Assembly (NCBI GenBank): GCA_017449265.1 | Contig: JAFSJW010000087.1 | Span: 110,713 to 174,712 of the forward strand | Direction: 5' to 3' | DNA: 64,000 nucleotides | DNA from: Treponema sp. | GTDB lineage: Bacteria; Spirochaetota; Spirochaetia; Treponematales; Treponemataceae | The notes under the pieces: generated by a model | The model's input: only the letters and a program-made list of their open reading frames with translations | Told to the model about the DNA's origin: nothing | Database searches by the model: none | Program-made: the position numbers and the translations under genes | Shown: positions 26,226-34,485 of the stretch, one piece after another | How the letters are laid out: each line of letters starts with the position of its first letter | Position numbering within the stretch: the stretch's first letter is position 1

Positions 26226-27164
26226 ATGAACAAAAAAACAGTTCTTGTAACAGGAGGAGCAGGCTTCGTCGGCTCTCATCTTTGCAAAGCTCTCCTTGAG
26301 CGCAAAAACCATGTCATCTGCATGGACAACTTCTTCACAGGACGGATGCGGAACATCGAGCTTCTCAAGGAAAATCCGGACTTTGATGTGATTATTCACG
26401 ATGTGACGCTTCCGTACTCGTTCTATGTGGATGAAATCTATAACCTCGCATGTCCTGCAAGCCCTCCGCACTACCAGAGAGACCCAATCGCCACATACAA
26501 GACAAGCGTGTTCGGGGCAATCAACGCACTGGAGCTTGCCAACAAATGGAACGCAAAGGTGTTTCAGGCATCTACGAGCGAAGTCTACGGAGACGCGCAG
26601 GTGCACCCGCAGCCTGAGGAATACTGGGGCAATGTGAACCCGCACGGAATCCGAAGCTGCTACGATGAAGGAAAGCGCGGGGCTGAGACACTGTTCTTCG
26701 ACTATCACCGCCAGCACGGAACAAGAATCAAGATAGTCCGCATATTCAACACATACGGTCCTGCAATGAACCCGGAGGACGGTCGCGTCGTGTCAAACTT
26801 TATCATCCAGGCGCTCCGCGGCGAGGACATAACAGTATACGGCGACGGAAGCCAGACAAGGAGCTTTCAGTATGTGGACGACCTTATCCGCGGCTTTCTG
26901 TGCCTCATGGACTCGGATGACAGCGTGACGGGACCTGTGAACATGGGAAACCCCGGCGAGTTCACTATGCTGGAGCTTTCCGAGAAAGTCCTTGCGCTTA
27001 CAGGAAGCAAGTCCAGGCTCGTGCATAAGCCTCTCCCTAGCGATGACCCTAAACAGCGCAAGCCTGACATCACGCTTGCAGAAAAACTCTTCGGCTGGAA
27101 GCCCGAGATTGACTTGGATGAAGGGTTGAAAAGGACGATTGAATATTTTAGGGGAATGATATGA
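26226..27164 (+). CDS. uxs: UDP-glucuronate decarboxylase (UDP-xylose synthase)
   Basis: A 312-aa extended short-chain dehydrogenase that decarboxylates UDP-glucuronate to UDP-xylose with bound NAD+. The Rossmann loop GGAGFVGSH lies at about 10-18; the active-site Y146-x3-K150 is in [26 protein letters not shown] and [20 protein letters not shown] are close to UXS signatures. The start at 26226 follows AAGGAGAATC; upstream in-frame starts lie inside the previous gene. With ugd 1.1 kb upstream it completes a UDP-xylose route, so the island's glycan probably contains xylose or a related pentose. The stop overlaps a 20-codon ORF. Confidence 0.92.
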   Translation: MNKKTVLVTGGAGFVGSHLCKALLERKNHVICMDNFFTGRMRNIELLKENPDFDVIIHDVTLPYSFYVDEIYNLACPASPPHYQRDPIATYKTSVFGAINALELANKWNAKVFQASTSEVYGDAQVHPQPEEYWGNVNPHGIRSCYDEGKRGAETLFFDYHRQHGTRIKIVRIFNTYGPAMNPEDGRVVSNFIIQALRGEDITVYGDGSQTRSFQYVDDLIRGFLCLMDSDDSVTGPVNMGNPGEFTMLELSEKVLALTGSKSRLVHKPLPSDDPKQRKPDITLAEKLFGWKPEIDLDEGLKRTIEYFRGMI

Positions 27165-27223
27165 TAAAAGACAACTGCACTTGCAAAGAAGTTTCTTTCA
27201 AAAAAACAGGATACGGTAAATAA
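27161..27223 (+). CDS. Possible 20-residue micro-ORF between uxs and a glycosyltransferase
   Basis: An ATG overlaps the uxs stop (ATGA) and opens a frame [20 protein letters not shown] that ends in TAA immediately before the ATG of the next gene. It exactly fills the 59-base gap. It could be a coupling peptide that carries ribosomes to the next start, a relic of a lost gene, or chance. It contains a Cys-x-Cys. Confidence 0.3.
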   Translation: MIKDNCTCKEVSFKKTGYGK

Positions 27224-28153
27224 ATGAAAAAAATATCCACAATTGTGCCAGTCTACAACGAAGAAAAAAATGTTCCTCTCATGCTCAAGGCACTTCAAGA
27301 TGTTGCCGCAAAACTCCCGGCGTACAACTTTGAGTTTCTGTTTGTGAACGACGGAAGCAGGGACGGCTCGTGGGAGGAGCTTGAGAAAGCACATAAAGCC
27401 GACAGCCGCGTTGTCTCCATCGATTTGACGCGGAACTTCGGAAAGGAGCTTGCGCTCACGGCAGGAGTCCGAAACTGCACAGGGGATGCGGCGATTTTCC
27501 TTGACGCGGATTTGCAGCACCCGCCTGAGCTTATTCCCCAGTTCGTCGAAAAATGGGAGAACGGAGCGGAAGTCGTCGCTAGCGTACGAAAATCCACGAA
27601 GAAAAAATCGCTCATAAAAAACCTCGGCTCAAAACTGTTCTATAAAATCATGCGTTACTGCGGAACAGGAATAACTCCGAACACAACGGACTTCAAGCTG
27701 ATTGACCGAAAAGTTATAAACGAGCTTGTGAAATTCACTGAGCACAAGAGGATGTTCCGCGGACTTATCGAATGGCTGGGATTCCGCACCGAATACATAG
27801 AATTCGTCGCTCCGGAAAGAATCAACGGAGTCGCATCATACAGCGTCTCAAAACTAGTCAGGCTTGCAGTCTACAGCATGGTGAGCTACAGCCTTCTTCC
27901 GCTCAAGCTCACGAGCTATCTCGGATTTCTGATTGCTGCGGTGAGCTTTTGTCTTATGTGCGTCATGTGCGTAGTGCGCTTCGTGTACAGAAGCCCCTTT
28001 TTCAGCCCGATTTCTTTCGTAATCGTTACGAACACGCTCATTCTTGGAATAATCCTGACAGCGTTCGGATTTCTCGCTCTCTACATAAGCCAGATTCAGA
28101 CTGAGACCATGAACAGGCCTCTTTATGTTGTGAGGGAAAAACTGGACAAATGA
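27224..28153 (+). CDS. Undecaprenyl-phosphate glycosyltransferase, GtrB/ArnC-like
   Basis: A 309-aa GT2 enzyme with a C-terminal pair of membrane helices (about 235-255 and 265-290). STIVPVYNEEKNVPLML, FLFVNDGSRDGSW and FLDADLQHPPELI are the expected motifs for transferring a sugar from a nucleotide to undecaprenyl phosphate. The KLTSYLGFLIAAVSF and ALYISQIQTETMNRPLYVV regions match GtrB-type proteins. It would form a membrane-anchored sugar donor used outside the cytoplasm. It starts directly after the TAA of the micro-ORF and ends with an ATGA overlap into the next gene. Donor sugar unknown. Confidence 0.88.
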   Translation: MKKISTIVPVYNEEKNVPLMLKALQDVAAKLPAYNFEFLFVNDGSRDGSWEELEKAHKADSRVVSIDLTRNFGKELALTAGVRNCTGDAAIFLDADLQHPPELIPQFVEKWENGAEVVASVRKSTKKKSLIKNLGSKLFYKIMRYCGTGITPNTTDFKLIDRKVINELVKFTEHKRMFRGLIEWLGFRTEYIEFVAPERINGVASYSVSKLVRLAVYSMVSYSLLPLKLTSYLGFLIAAVSFCLMCVMCVVRFVYRSPFFSPISFVIVTNTLILGIILTAFGFLALYISQIQTETMNRPLYVVREKLDK

Positions 28154-28920
28154 ACATGGAACTTTCGATTTTAGTCTATTCATGCTGGAAAAACCGCGAT
28201 ATGTGGGACATTTTCCTTGCTCTTTTCAAAAAATACTGGGGCGACTGCGCATATCAGCTCGTGCTTCTCACCGACAAGCTGGAATGCGATGAGTCTCGAT
28301 ATGCGTTCAACAAAATCATCGCGCTTGACGGCTCTTGGTACGAAATGATTACGAACGGGATAGAAAAGTGCGGAACACCGTTCGTAATGCTCTTCATGGA
28401 CGACTATCTTTTCTGTTCAAAAATGGAGAACGCGCATATTGAAAATTACATCTCGCTTATGAAAAAATATGGCTGCGCGAACATAAGATTCACAAAATCC
28501 CCGTTCACCAAGCTCATTGATTTTGAGACCGACAGGCAGTTCAACAAAGTAGTCCCCGGTTCGGCGTATTCGCTCTCAACTCAGATTGGAATATGGAACG
28601 CGGAATTGCTTAAAGGCTACATGAGAAAAGAGTGGAGCGCATGGGACTTCGAGCGAATAGGCTCGCTTGAGGTTAAAGATTACGAGCATCCAATCCTTGA
28701 GACGAAAGAATTCCGAATGCCTTACGCAGAAGGCGTGCGCAAAGGAAAATGGCTTCCTGACGGCGTAAAAGTCTGCGAGGCGAACGGATTAAAAATCGAT
28801 TTTTCAAAAAGACCAAAAATGGGCTTTATCGATTATTTTATCGTGAACATGAAGACGCTGATTCTGAAAATGAACCCGAACTTCGTGCAGAAAATGCAGA
28901 ATCTTATGCAAAAACGGTGA
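28150..28920 (+). CDS. Unassigned glycosyltransferase-like protein
   Basis: A 256-aa soluble protein I cannot place in a named family. LSILVYSCWKNRDMWDIF at the start and VMLFMDDYLFCSKME (a D-D metal-binding-like pair at about residue 80) suggest a GT-A-type nucleotide-sugar enzyme. The C-terminal 40 residues are basic (KRPKMGFIDYFIVNMKTL) and may associate with the membrane. It overlaps the previous stop as ATGA; a second ATG two codons in is equally possible. Its position among transferases supports a role in glycan assembly, but the reaction is not known. Confidence 0.65.
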   Translation: MNMELSILVYSCWKNRDMWDIFLALFKKYWGDCAYQLVLLTDKLECDESRYAFNKIIALDGSWYEMITNGIEKCGTPFVMLFMDDYLFCSKMENAHIENYISLMKKYGCANIRFTKSPFTKLIDFETDRQFNKVVPGSAYSLSTQIGIWNAELLKGYMRKEWSAWDFERIGSLEVKDYEHPILETKEFRMPYAEGVRKGKWLPDGVKVCEANGLKIDFSKRPKMGFIDYFIVNMKTLILKMNPNFVQKMQNLMQKR

Positions 28921-28922
28921 CT

Positions 28923-29858
28923 ATGCAAAAATCAGAAAACGATTTCGCTCTTGTCCTTCTCTGCGTAAAATCCAACATACAGGAAACTGTCAAAAATCTG
29001 GGGGTATACCAAAAATTCCTTTCGCCAAAAAAAATCGTCGTCATAGGCGCAAGGGAACTCGGGCAGTTTGTTCCGATTGACGGATCCACGAGCTTTTGCG
29101 ATGAGGATACGATTCTCGGAGGGCTTACGCTCCGAGCGGTGCGGGATGAAATAAGCGCGATTGAAAGCCTGGCAACGCACAGGGCTGGCTGGTACTTCCA
29201 GCAGTTTTTAAAGCTCTCATATGCGTTCGCGTGCAAAGAAGAAAGCTACCTTGCGTGGGATGCCGACACTATCCCGCTTCATGAAGTCCAAATGATTCAG
29301 GACGGAAAAAAACTGTTCGATGTGAAAACCGAGTACAATGAGGCTTATTTCGACACAATCGCAAAAATCCTTCCGTGGCTAAAAAAAGAGAACGATTTTT
29401 CATTCATCTCAGAGCATATGTTGTTTGAAAGCGCAATAGTGCGAGAGATGATTCAGAAAATCGAGGACGCATCCGCCCTTCCGTTCTGGAAAATAATCCT
29501 CCGCAGCATTGAAAAAAGCCGGCTTCAAGGCTCTGCTTTCAGCGAATTTGAAACATACGGAACTTATGTGACTAAGTTCTATCCGGAAAAATACGGAATC
29601 CGAAAATGGAAGTCGTTCAGGGACGAGGCAGTGTTCTTTCCAAACGGCGTTTCAGTAACGGATTTCAATAAGCTCGGAATGAAATACGATGCAAAATCAT
29701 TCGAGAACCACGAAAGCCAGAAAAAGCTTTCAAGATTTCTGGGACACAAAATTTTCCAGAACAGATTTTTCATTTCGCTTTTCATTTGGGCAAAAGAGGG
29801 CGCAAAAAAAATCATTATGCAAAAGGAGAACAGAACATGGGCAGCACCACGCGGATAA
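28923..29858 (+). CDS. DUF6492-like putative glycosyltransferase
   Basis: An approximately 311-aa protein resembling the DUF6492 group. VLLCVKSNIQETVKNLG begins an alpha/beta fold, GWYFQQFLKLSYAFAC precedes YLAWDADTIPLHEV, whose D-x-D is the likely metal/nucleotide-sugar site, and FISEHMLFESAIVREMI follows. A GTG at 28917 that overlaps the previous stop could be used instead. The C-terminus, KEGAKKIIMQKENRT, is basic and overlaps the next gene's start by 22 bases. The reaction is unknown. Confidence 0.7.
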   Translation: MQKSENDFALVLLCVKSNIQETVKNLGVYQKFLSPKKIVVIGARELGQFVPIDGSTSFCDEDTILGGLTLRAVRDEISAIESLATHRAGWYFQQFLKLSYAFACKEESYLAWDADTIPLHEVQMIQDGKKLFDVKTEYNEAYFDTIAKILPWLKKENDFSFISEHMLFESAIVREMIQKIEDASALPFWKIILRSIEKSRLQGSAFSEFETYGTYVTKFYPEKYGIRKWKSFRDEAVFFPNGVSVTDFNKLGMKYDAKSFENHESQKKLSRFLGHKIFQNRFFISLFIWAKEGAKKIIMQKENRTWAAPRG

Positions 29859-30616
29859 CGGTCATCACAATCACATACAACTGCGCCCAGTCGCTTTCAA
29901 AAACGGTGGAGTCAGTGCTTTCTCAGGATTATGATAATATCGAATATATTATAATCGACGGAAAATCAACTGACGGAACTTGGGAAAAAATCAAAAGTTA
30001 CGAACAAAGGCTTTCAGAAAGATTCGGAGACAGATTTTTCATACAGAGCGAAAAAGACTCAGGAATTTCCGATGCTTTCAATAAGGGAATTAAAAAAGCT
30101 TCTGGCGATACAATACTTCTTCTGAATGCGGGTGATTTTTTTGTGTCGTCATCCGAAGCAAGAATGGCCGCAGAGGATTTTGAAAGGTTCGGAAACCCCG
30201 GAGTGCTTTACTACAGGGTCAGAATCGGGAAAAAATCTTTCATGCCAGGCTCGGACGCGCAAGACGATGACGATAAAATCTGGGAGAGCTGCCAGGTTCC
30301 GCATCAGGGCGCGTTCGTCAGCCGCAAAACTTATGAAAAAATCGGCGGCTACGACACGGCTTTCAAAATCAGGATGGACTTTGACTTTTTCGCGCGCTGC
30401 TTCCGAGGCGGGGTGACTCACAAATATATCCCGAAAGAAATGGCTTCCTACGAGATTGGCGGGACTTCTATGCAGCTAACGAACGCAAAACGGTTCTACG
30501 CCGAAGGGCTTTCCATAATGAAAAAATACGGTCTTCCAGTCACACAGGCCGACAAGCTCCAGCCGCTCATACCGAACTGGTTCCGCCGTTTTGTGCGCCT
30601 TTTCATAAAGCGGTAG
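29837..30616 (+). CDS. Glycosyltransferase, GT2 family
   Basis: A 259-aa inverting transferase. ITVITITYNCAQSLSKTVE, YIIIDGKSTDGTW and LLLNAGDFFVSS are the nucleotide- and metal-site segments, again with an x-G-D rather than D-x-D pattern. HQGAFVSRKTYEKIGGYDT and FKIRMDFDFFARC are common in WcaA-like colanic-acid-type transferases. The ATG at 29837 is chosen because AAAAGGAGAA ends six bases upstream; earlier in-frame TTG would add a basic lead. Its TAG stop forms part of the outer arm of the cloverleaf element that follows. Confidence 0.87.
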   Translation: MGSTTRITVITITYNCAQSLSKTVESVLSQDYDNIEYIIIDGKSTDGTWEKIKSYEQRLSERFGDRFFIQSEKDSGISDAFNKGIKKASGDTILLLNAGDFFVSSSEARMAAEDFERFGNPGVLYYRVRIGKKSFMPGSDAQDDDDKIWESCQVPHQGAFVSRKTYEKIGGYDTAFKIRMDFDFFARCFRGGVTHKYIPKEMASYEIGGTSMQLTNAKRFYAEGLSIMKKYGLPVTQADKLQPLIPNWFRRFVRLFIKR

Positions 30617-30722
30617 CGGAAAATAACGAGGAGGCATGATAAAATTACATCCATGTAATTTTATCATGAGCAGATTTTGCCGTTGGCAAAACTGCGATTT
30701 CGTGCCTCCTGCACGACCGCTA
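30614..30722. repeat. 109-bp cloverleaf-shaped inverted-repeat element
   Basis: Nested inverted repeats: TAGCGG (30614-30619) with CCGCTA (30717-30722); AGGAGGCA (30629-30636) with TGCCTCCT (30703-30710). Inside the latter are two side-by-side hairpins: CATGATAAAATTAC/GTAATTTTATCATG with a 6-base loop (30635-30668, perfect), and GCAGATTTTGCC/GGCAAAACTGC with a 3-base loop (30670-30695, one bulge). The whole would fold as a three-way junction. It fills the gap between two glycosyltransferase genes and is followed by the strong ribosome site AAAGGAGGAAAA. I see no second copy in the window. Confidence 0.85.
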
Positions 30723-30749
30723 ACGCGGAGCTTTTAAAGGAGGAAAACA

Positions 30750-31685
30750 ATGTGTGAAAAAAAACTAGCCCCAATCGTTCTTTTCGTATACAATCGCCCC
30801 GAGGCAACGCAAAAAACTCTGGAGGCACTGTCAGAATGTTATCTTTCCGAAGAATCAGAGCTTTTCATATTCGCGGACGGGGCAAAGCCTGGCGCAAGAG
30901 CCGAGCAGCTTGAAAAAATAGAGCGCACGAGAAGCATTGCCCGCTCAAAAAAATGGTGCAAGTCCGTCACTATCACGGAAAGCAGCTCTAACAGGGGGCT
31001 TGCCGCGTCGGTGATTGCGGGTGTGAGCGGCATAATCGATAAGTTCGGGCGGGCAATAGTCCTTGAGGACGACATAGTTTGCGAAAAATCGTTCCTCAAA
31101 TACATGAACGGCGCGCTTGACTTCTACGACGAGAAAAAGCATGTCTGGTCGATTGCTGGATTTTCGCCGCTTCTTTTTTCCACATCAAAGCTGAAAGGCG
31201 ATGTTTACGCAGGCTACCGCGCTTCAAGCTGGGGCTGGGCCACATGGAAAGACAGATGGCAGAAAGTTGACTGGAGCGTTTCGGACTACGGCGAGTTCAT
31301 GGGGAACAAGAGCAGACAGGCTCAGTTCAACAGGGGCGGAATCGACATGACGAACCTTCTTTCTATGCAGATGCGGGGCGAGTGCGACTCGTGGGCAATC
31401 CGCTGGTGCTACCAGCAGTTCAAGGAAAACGCCATCACTATTTTCCCAAAAAAGTCACAAGTCAAAAACATAGGCTTTGAGAACGACGGAACACATTCAA
31501 GAAAATCAATCTTGCAGATTTTCAAGACCCAGACTCTAGAATACGAAGAGTCCATAAAATTCGATGACTGCCAGATTGACGAAAAAATTATGAAAGAAAT
31601 GCTCAGGCTCTATAGCCCAAAAATTACGGACAGGCTTTTGCTCGTCCTTGCACGGATTATCTTGTGGAAACATAAAAATTCTTGA
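30750..31685 (+). CDS. Glycosyltransferase, GNT-I-like / GT2-type
   Basis: A 311-aa soluble transferase. APIVLFVYNRPEATQKTL begins the nucleotide-binding fold, ESSSNRGLAASVIAGV and AIVLEDDIVCEKSFLKYM supply the E-D-D metal site, and AGYRASSWGWATWKDRW is a signature of a bacterial group distantly related to N-acetylglucosaminyltransferase I. The strong AAAGGAGGAAAA ribosome site precedes the ATG. It is the last transferase of the island and is separated from the rest by the cloverleaf element, so its transcript may be regulated or ended separately. Sugar and acceptor are unknown. Confidence 0.8.
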   Translation: MCEKKLAPIVLFVYNRPEATQKTLEALSECYLSEESELFIFADGAKPGARAEQLEKIERTRSIARSKKWCKSVTITESSSNRGLAASVIAGVSGIIDKFGRAIVLEDDIVCEKSFLKYMNGALDFYDEKKHVWSIAGFSPLLFSTSKLKGDVYAGYRASSWGWATWKDRWQKVDWSVSDYGEFMGNKSRQAQFNRGGIDMTNLLSMQMRGECDSWAIRWCYQQFKENAITIFPKKSQVKNIGFENDGTHSRKSILQIFKTQTLEYEESIKFDDCQIDEKIMKEMLRLYSPKITDRLLLVLARIILWKHKNS

Positions 31686-31728
31686 CATCTCGTTTAACAA
31701 ATTTTAAAACCTGCAATATAATATCCAT

Positions 31729-32024
31729 ATGAAACCTCGATTTGCTAATTTTTGCTCATTGATTTTCAGGACAATCAGAAACGGTCTGATTATGGTGCTT
31801 CCGATTCTTTTTATCGGAAGTTTCTCGGTTCTGCTTGTTTATTTTCCGATTCCGGCTTATCAAAACTTTATCTCTACTTTTTTAGGTGGAACAATCCAGC
31901 ATCTTCTTTTTATGGTACTGATTTCAGCATGGACCATACGAGCCTACAGTACCTTCAGTACAATCAGTTTGATTTGGTCAAGTTGGACGGAAATCTTGTG
32001 AAGTCACTTCTTGGAGTGATATAA
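31729..32024 (+). pseudogene. Gutted PTS-EIIC / EAL-domain gene remnant
   Basis: Two short frames together look like the two ends of one long gene. From ATG 31729 about 60 residues (GLIMVLPILFIGSFSVLLVY, ISTFLGGTIQHLLFMV) resemble the first helices of a PTS EIIC-type membrane domain. From about 31915, in the next frame, TDFSMDHTSLQYLQ followed by FDLVKLDGNLVKSLL matches the end of an EAL c-di-GMP phosphodiesterase domain. Everything between is missing and the frames no longer match. EIIC-EAL fusions exist in spirochetes and clostridia, so this is probably a large internal deletion of such a gene. A promoter-like TTTAAC-18-TATAAT (31693-31722) survives upstream, six bases from the ATG. Confidence 0.75.
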
Positions 32025-32032
32025 TCAAGGAG

Positions 32033-32596
32033 ATGAAATCAAATAATTTTTCTAATCAGACTCATTTTATAGGGGTTCTTCTTCCAGAAGATACAACACT
32101 TTCTCTTGAAGATTGCAGGCGGTATATGAATGAGGCTTATGGCTGTAAAAGCGGTCATAGAACTCCGATTCATGTCACGCTTGTTCCTCCTTTCAGGCTG
32201 CAGGACGAATATGCTACAGCCGATTTAGCAGAAACGATTCAAAGGGAAGTGATACCAAAAGCTCTGGGTTTTACAGCCCATATTGATAATTTCGATGCTT
32301 TCGGAGACAGGACTTTGTTTGCAAAAGTAATCCCGGATGCGCAGTGGACAAAATTGCGAGATGAGACCACAAAGGCGGTATTGAATGATTTTCCTGGCTG
32401 CACGAAAAAAGACCAGAGACCTTTTCAGCCGCACGCAACGGTGGCAAACAGAGATATACCGAAAGGCGTAATGACAACAGCCCTTCAAGTTATGAATGAG
32501 ACAAACCTGACTGAGGATTTTCCAGTTGATAATATCACAATTTTTGAGCGCAAGGGAAACACCTGGGAAGCTGCCATCAGTTTGGAACTGCGCTGA
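32033..32596 (+). CDS. thpR: 2'-5' RNA ligase / ThpR-like phosphoesterase
   Basis: A 187-aa protein of the 2H phosphoesterase superfamily, whose members open 2',3'-cyclic phosphates or join RNA ends. The two catalytic H-x-T motifs are HVTLVPPF (about residue 46) and HATVANRD (about 134). Spacing and length fit the LigT/ThpR branch. FIGVLLPED at the start replaces the usual beta strand. CAAGGAG lies just before the ATG at 32033, 9 bases after the pseudogene frame ends. It is probably intact; a genuine RNA substrate is not known for most members. Confidence 0.82.
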   Translation: MKSNNFSNQTHFIGVLLPEDTTLSLEDCRRYMNEAYGCKSGHRTPIHVTLVPPFRLQDEYATADLAETIQREVIPKALGFTAHIDNFDAFGDRTLFAKVIPDAQWTKLRDETTKAVLNDFPGCTKKDQRPFQPHATVANRDIPKGVMTTALQVMNETNLTEDFPVDNITIFERKGNTWEAAISLELR

Positions 32597-32599
32597 GTT

Positions 32600-32855
32600 C
32601 GGGATAAATGCGGTAGCTTTTGCGCTGGTTGCCCTGTGGTTTTCAGGCTGTGCGTCTACGAACGGAATCGCGGCTCCGACTAAAGCCGATTTTCAGAAAA
32701 CCACTTCCGCAAAGCCTTTTTCTACAATCATCAAAGCTATCAGTAAGGTTGAGAACTACTACTGCAATATCTCGGCTCTGAGATATTGCCCCATAACTTC
32801 CTATAATGCGTATTCTGTCTACCAACCTATATCCAAACAGCTCTTTCCAGATTAA
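32600..32855 (+). pseudogene. Lipoprotein-like fragment without a start
   Basis: The stretch NAVAFALVALWFSGCASTNG looks like a lipoprotein signal with a lipobox Cys, followed by about 65 residues ending at 32855. No start codon precedes it except far upstream inside thpR, and the tail (ISALRYCPITSYNAYSVYQ) looks unlike a structured domain. I read it as a decayed lipoprotein gene. The rest of 32597-32989 holds a terminator and a short repeat, and no gene. Confidence 0.35.
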
Positions 32856-32856
32856 T

Positions 32857-32899
32857 GCGTTCTGAACCAGAGTAAAGCCCCAGTTCAGAACGCCCTTTT
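32857..32899 (+). terminator. Rho-independent terminator
   Basis: GCGTTCTGAAC (32857-32867) pairs perfectly with GTTCAGAACGC (32883-32893), then CCTTTTA follows. It ends the thpR/fragment region on the plus strand before the minus-strand glgA group. Confidence 0.75.
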
Positions 32900-32938
32900 A
32901 ATACGAACACAGTGCGTTTTTTTCGCTCACTGGACAAC

Positions 32939-32975
32939 AGAGCTGTTAGGAAACTTCAGTTTTCCGAACAGCTCT
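32939..32975. repeat. Short hairpin repeat, copy 3
   Basis: AGAGCTGTTAGGAAA and its inverted copy TTTCCGAACAGCTCT (one mismatch) enclose a 7-base loop. The right flank is TA; the left is CAC-AG-like and has lost the TA. It lies 14 bases past the stop of glgA and could end that transcript. Confidence 0.8.
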
Positions 32976-32989
32976 AATATACGCAATTG

Positions 32990-34465
32990 TTACCTGCAGC
33001 CACGGAATATAGCTTCGTTGTAGACATCAACATAATTCCTGCAGCTTGCCTCCCATGTGAAATCCTGTGACATGGCGCGTTTCTGCATGATTTTTATGTG
33101 GTCTTTTTTGTTATAATATGCGTATACGGCCCAGCCGACAGTATCGTAGACCGCGCCTGGCGTAAGCGAATCGAACATGAAGCCCGTTCCATCACCAGTC
33201 TGCTCGTTGTAATTCTGAACAGTGTCAGCAAGGCCTCCTGTTCTCCTTACTATAGGCAGAGTTCCGTACAGCTCCGAGTACATCTGGTTCAAACCGCACG
33301 GCTCGTACTGGGATGGCATCAGGAAGAAATCGCTTCCAGCCTCGATAAGGTGGCTGAGCTTTTCTGAGTATCCGATTTTTGCCCTCAAGTTCGGGAGCTT
33401 TGCCTGCAAGTTGTTGATTTCATCCTCAGCCCACTTCTCGCCAGTTCCGATTATTGCGAACTGAACATTCATCGTGGTGCAGATTGAGTAAATTGAGCCA
33501 TATGTCGGAGCGAACACCTCCGCAATGCCCTTCTGACTTACGAGACGACCAACCATTCCAATAACAGGAACATCCGGGTTTACAGGAAGTCCGAACACCT
33601 CCTGCAACGCTTTTTTACATGCGGCTTTTCCCTCCATGTTGTCAGCGTCAAAATTCGCCGGGATAAGTTTATCGTTCTTCGGATTCCAAGTCGCAACATC
33701 CACGCCGTTCACGATTCCTTTTACGACATCGGAGCGGACGCGAAGAAGCCCATCCAAGCCAAAGCCACCTTCGATTGTCTGAATCTCACGCGCATATGTT
33801 GGCGATACTGTAGTGACCATATCCGCACATGAAATTCCAGCCTGAAGGAAATTAATCGCGCCGTTACGCTCAAAGCCCGCACCGTAGTAAAGTCCCCAGT
33901 CAATTCCAAGGTCAGAGAATTTTTCTTTTCCGTAAACGCCCTGATACCCCATATTATGAATAGTATACACACTGGCCGTATTTTTGAAAGCTGGCTGATG
34001 TCGGCAGACATATTTCAGCAGCACCGGAACAAGACCTGCGGACCAGTCGTGCGCATGGACAATATCCGGATACCAATGGAGCTTATTGCATACCTGAAAA
34101 GCTCCGTGCGCAAGAAGCGAGAATCTGTACGGATTATCATAGAAGTCAGGCTCCGCACGAGTTCCATAAACTCCGTCACGCCCGAAGCACTGCTCGTGGT
34201 CAAGGAAATAAACTGAAACTTTCGGGAAGCCAGGAAGAGGCGCCGTATACACCTCAGTCCACTCCTGCCCCATTCCGACCGGAACTCCGAGAGGACCTTC
34301 GAGAGGCGTTAGCTTTTTCCTGTCGATTTTGTAATATCGCGGCATTACGATTTTTACATCATGCCCCATTTCGCTCAGAGAGCCTGCCAAAGCGGAGACC
34401 GCATCAGCAAGTCCGCCTGTTTTTGCAAAAGGAACGCATTCCGCGCTGACCATCATGATTTTCAT
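32990..34465 (-). CDS. glgA: Glycogen synthase (ADP-glucose type)
   Basis: A 491-aa GT5 enzyme that extends alpha-1,4-glucan with ADP-glucose. The substrate-binding KTGGLAD is at residues 15-21; HAHDWSAGLVP and TIHNMGYQGVYG lie in the N-terminal lobe; the C-terminal lobe has MVGRLVSQKGI, PSQYEPCGLNQMYSELYGTLPIVRRTGGLADTV. Length is normal. GAGGTT precedes the ATG. An aminotransferase gene lies 20 bases upstream in the same direction, so the two may be co-transcribed without an obvious metabolic link. It indicates glycogen storage in this organism. Confidence 0.95.
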   Translation of the reverse strand: MKIMMVSAECVPFAKTGGLADAVSALAGSLSEMGHDVKIVMPRYYKIDRKKLTPLEGPLGVPVGMGQEWTEVYTAPLPGFPKVSVYFLDHEQCFGRDGVYGTRAEPDFYDNPYRFSLLAHGAFQVCNKLHWYPDIVHAHDWSAGLVPVLLKYVCRHQPAFKNTASVYTIHNMGYQGVYGKEKFSDLGIDWGLYYGAGFERNGAINFLQAGISCADMVTTVSPTYAREIQTIEGGFGLDGLLRVRSDVVKGIVNGVDVATWNPKNDKLIPANFDADNMEGKAACKKALQEVFGLPVNPDVPVIGMVGRLVSQKGIAEVFAPTYGSIYSICTTMNVQFAIIGTGEKWAEDEINNLQAKLPNLRAKIGYSEKLSHLIEAGSDFFLMPSQYEPCGLNQMYSELYGTLPIVRRTGGLADTVQNYNEQTGDGTGFMFDSLTPGAVYDTVGWAVYAYYNKKDHIKIMQKRAMSQDFTWEASCRNYVDVYNEAIFRGCR

Positions 34466-34485
34466 TTTGAACCTCGCTCTTCTTG

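Noticed and set aside
32526..32855. A complete lipoprotein gene starting inside thpR
   Set aside because: The only start codons in frame would give a long non-signal lead; the lipobox-like segment has no start of its own, so a fragment is more likely.
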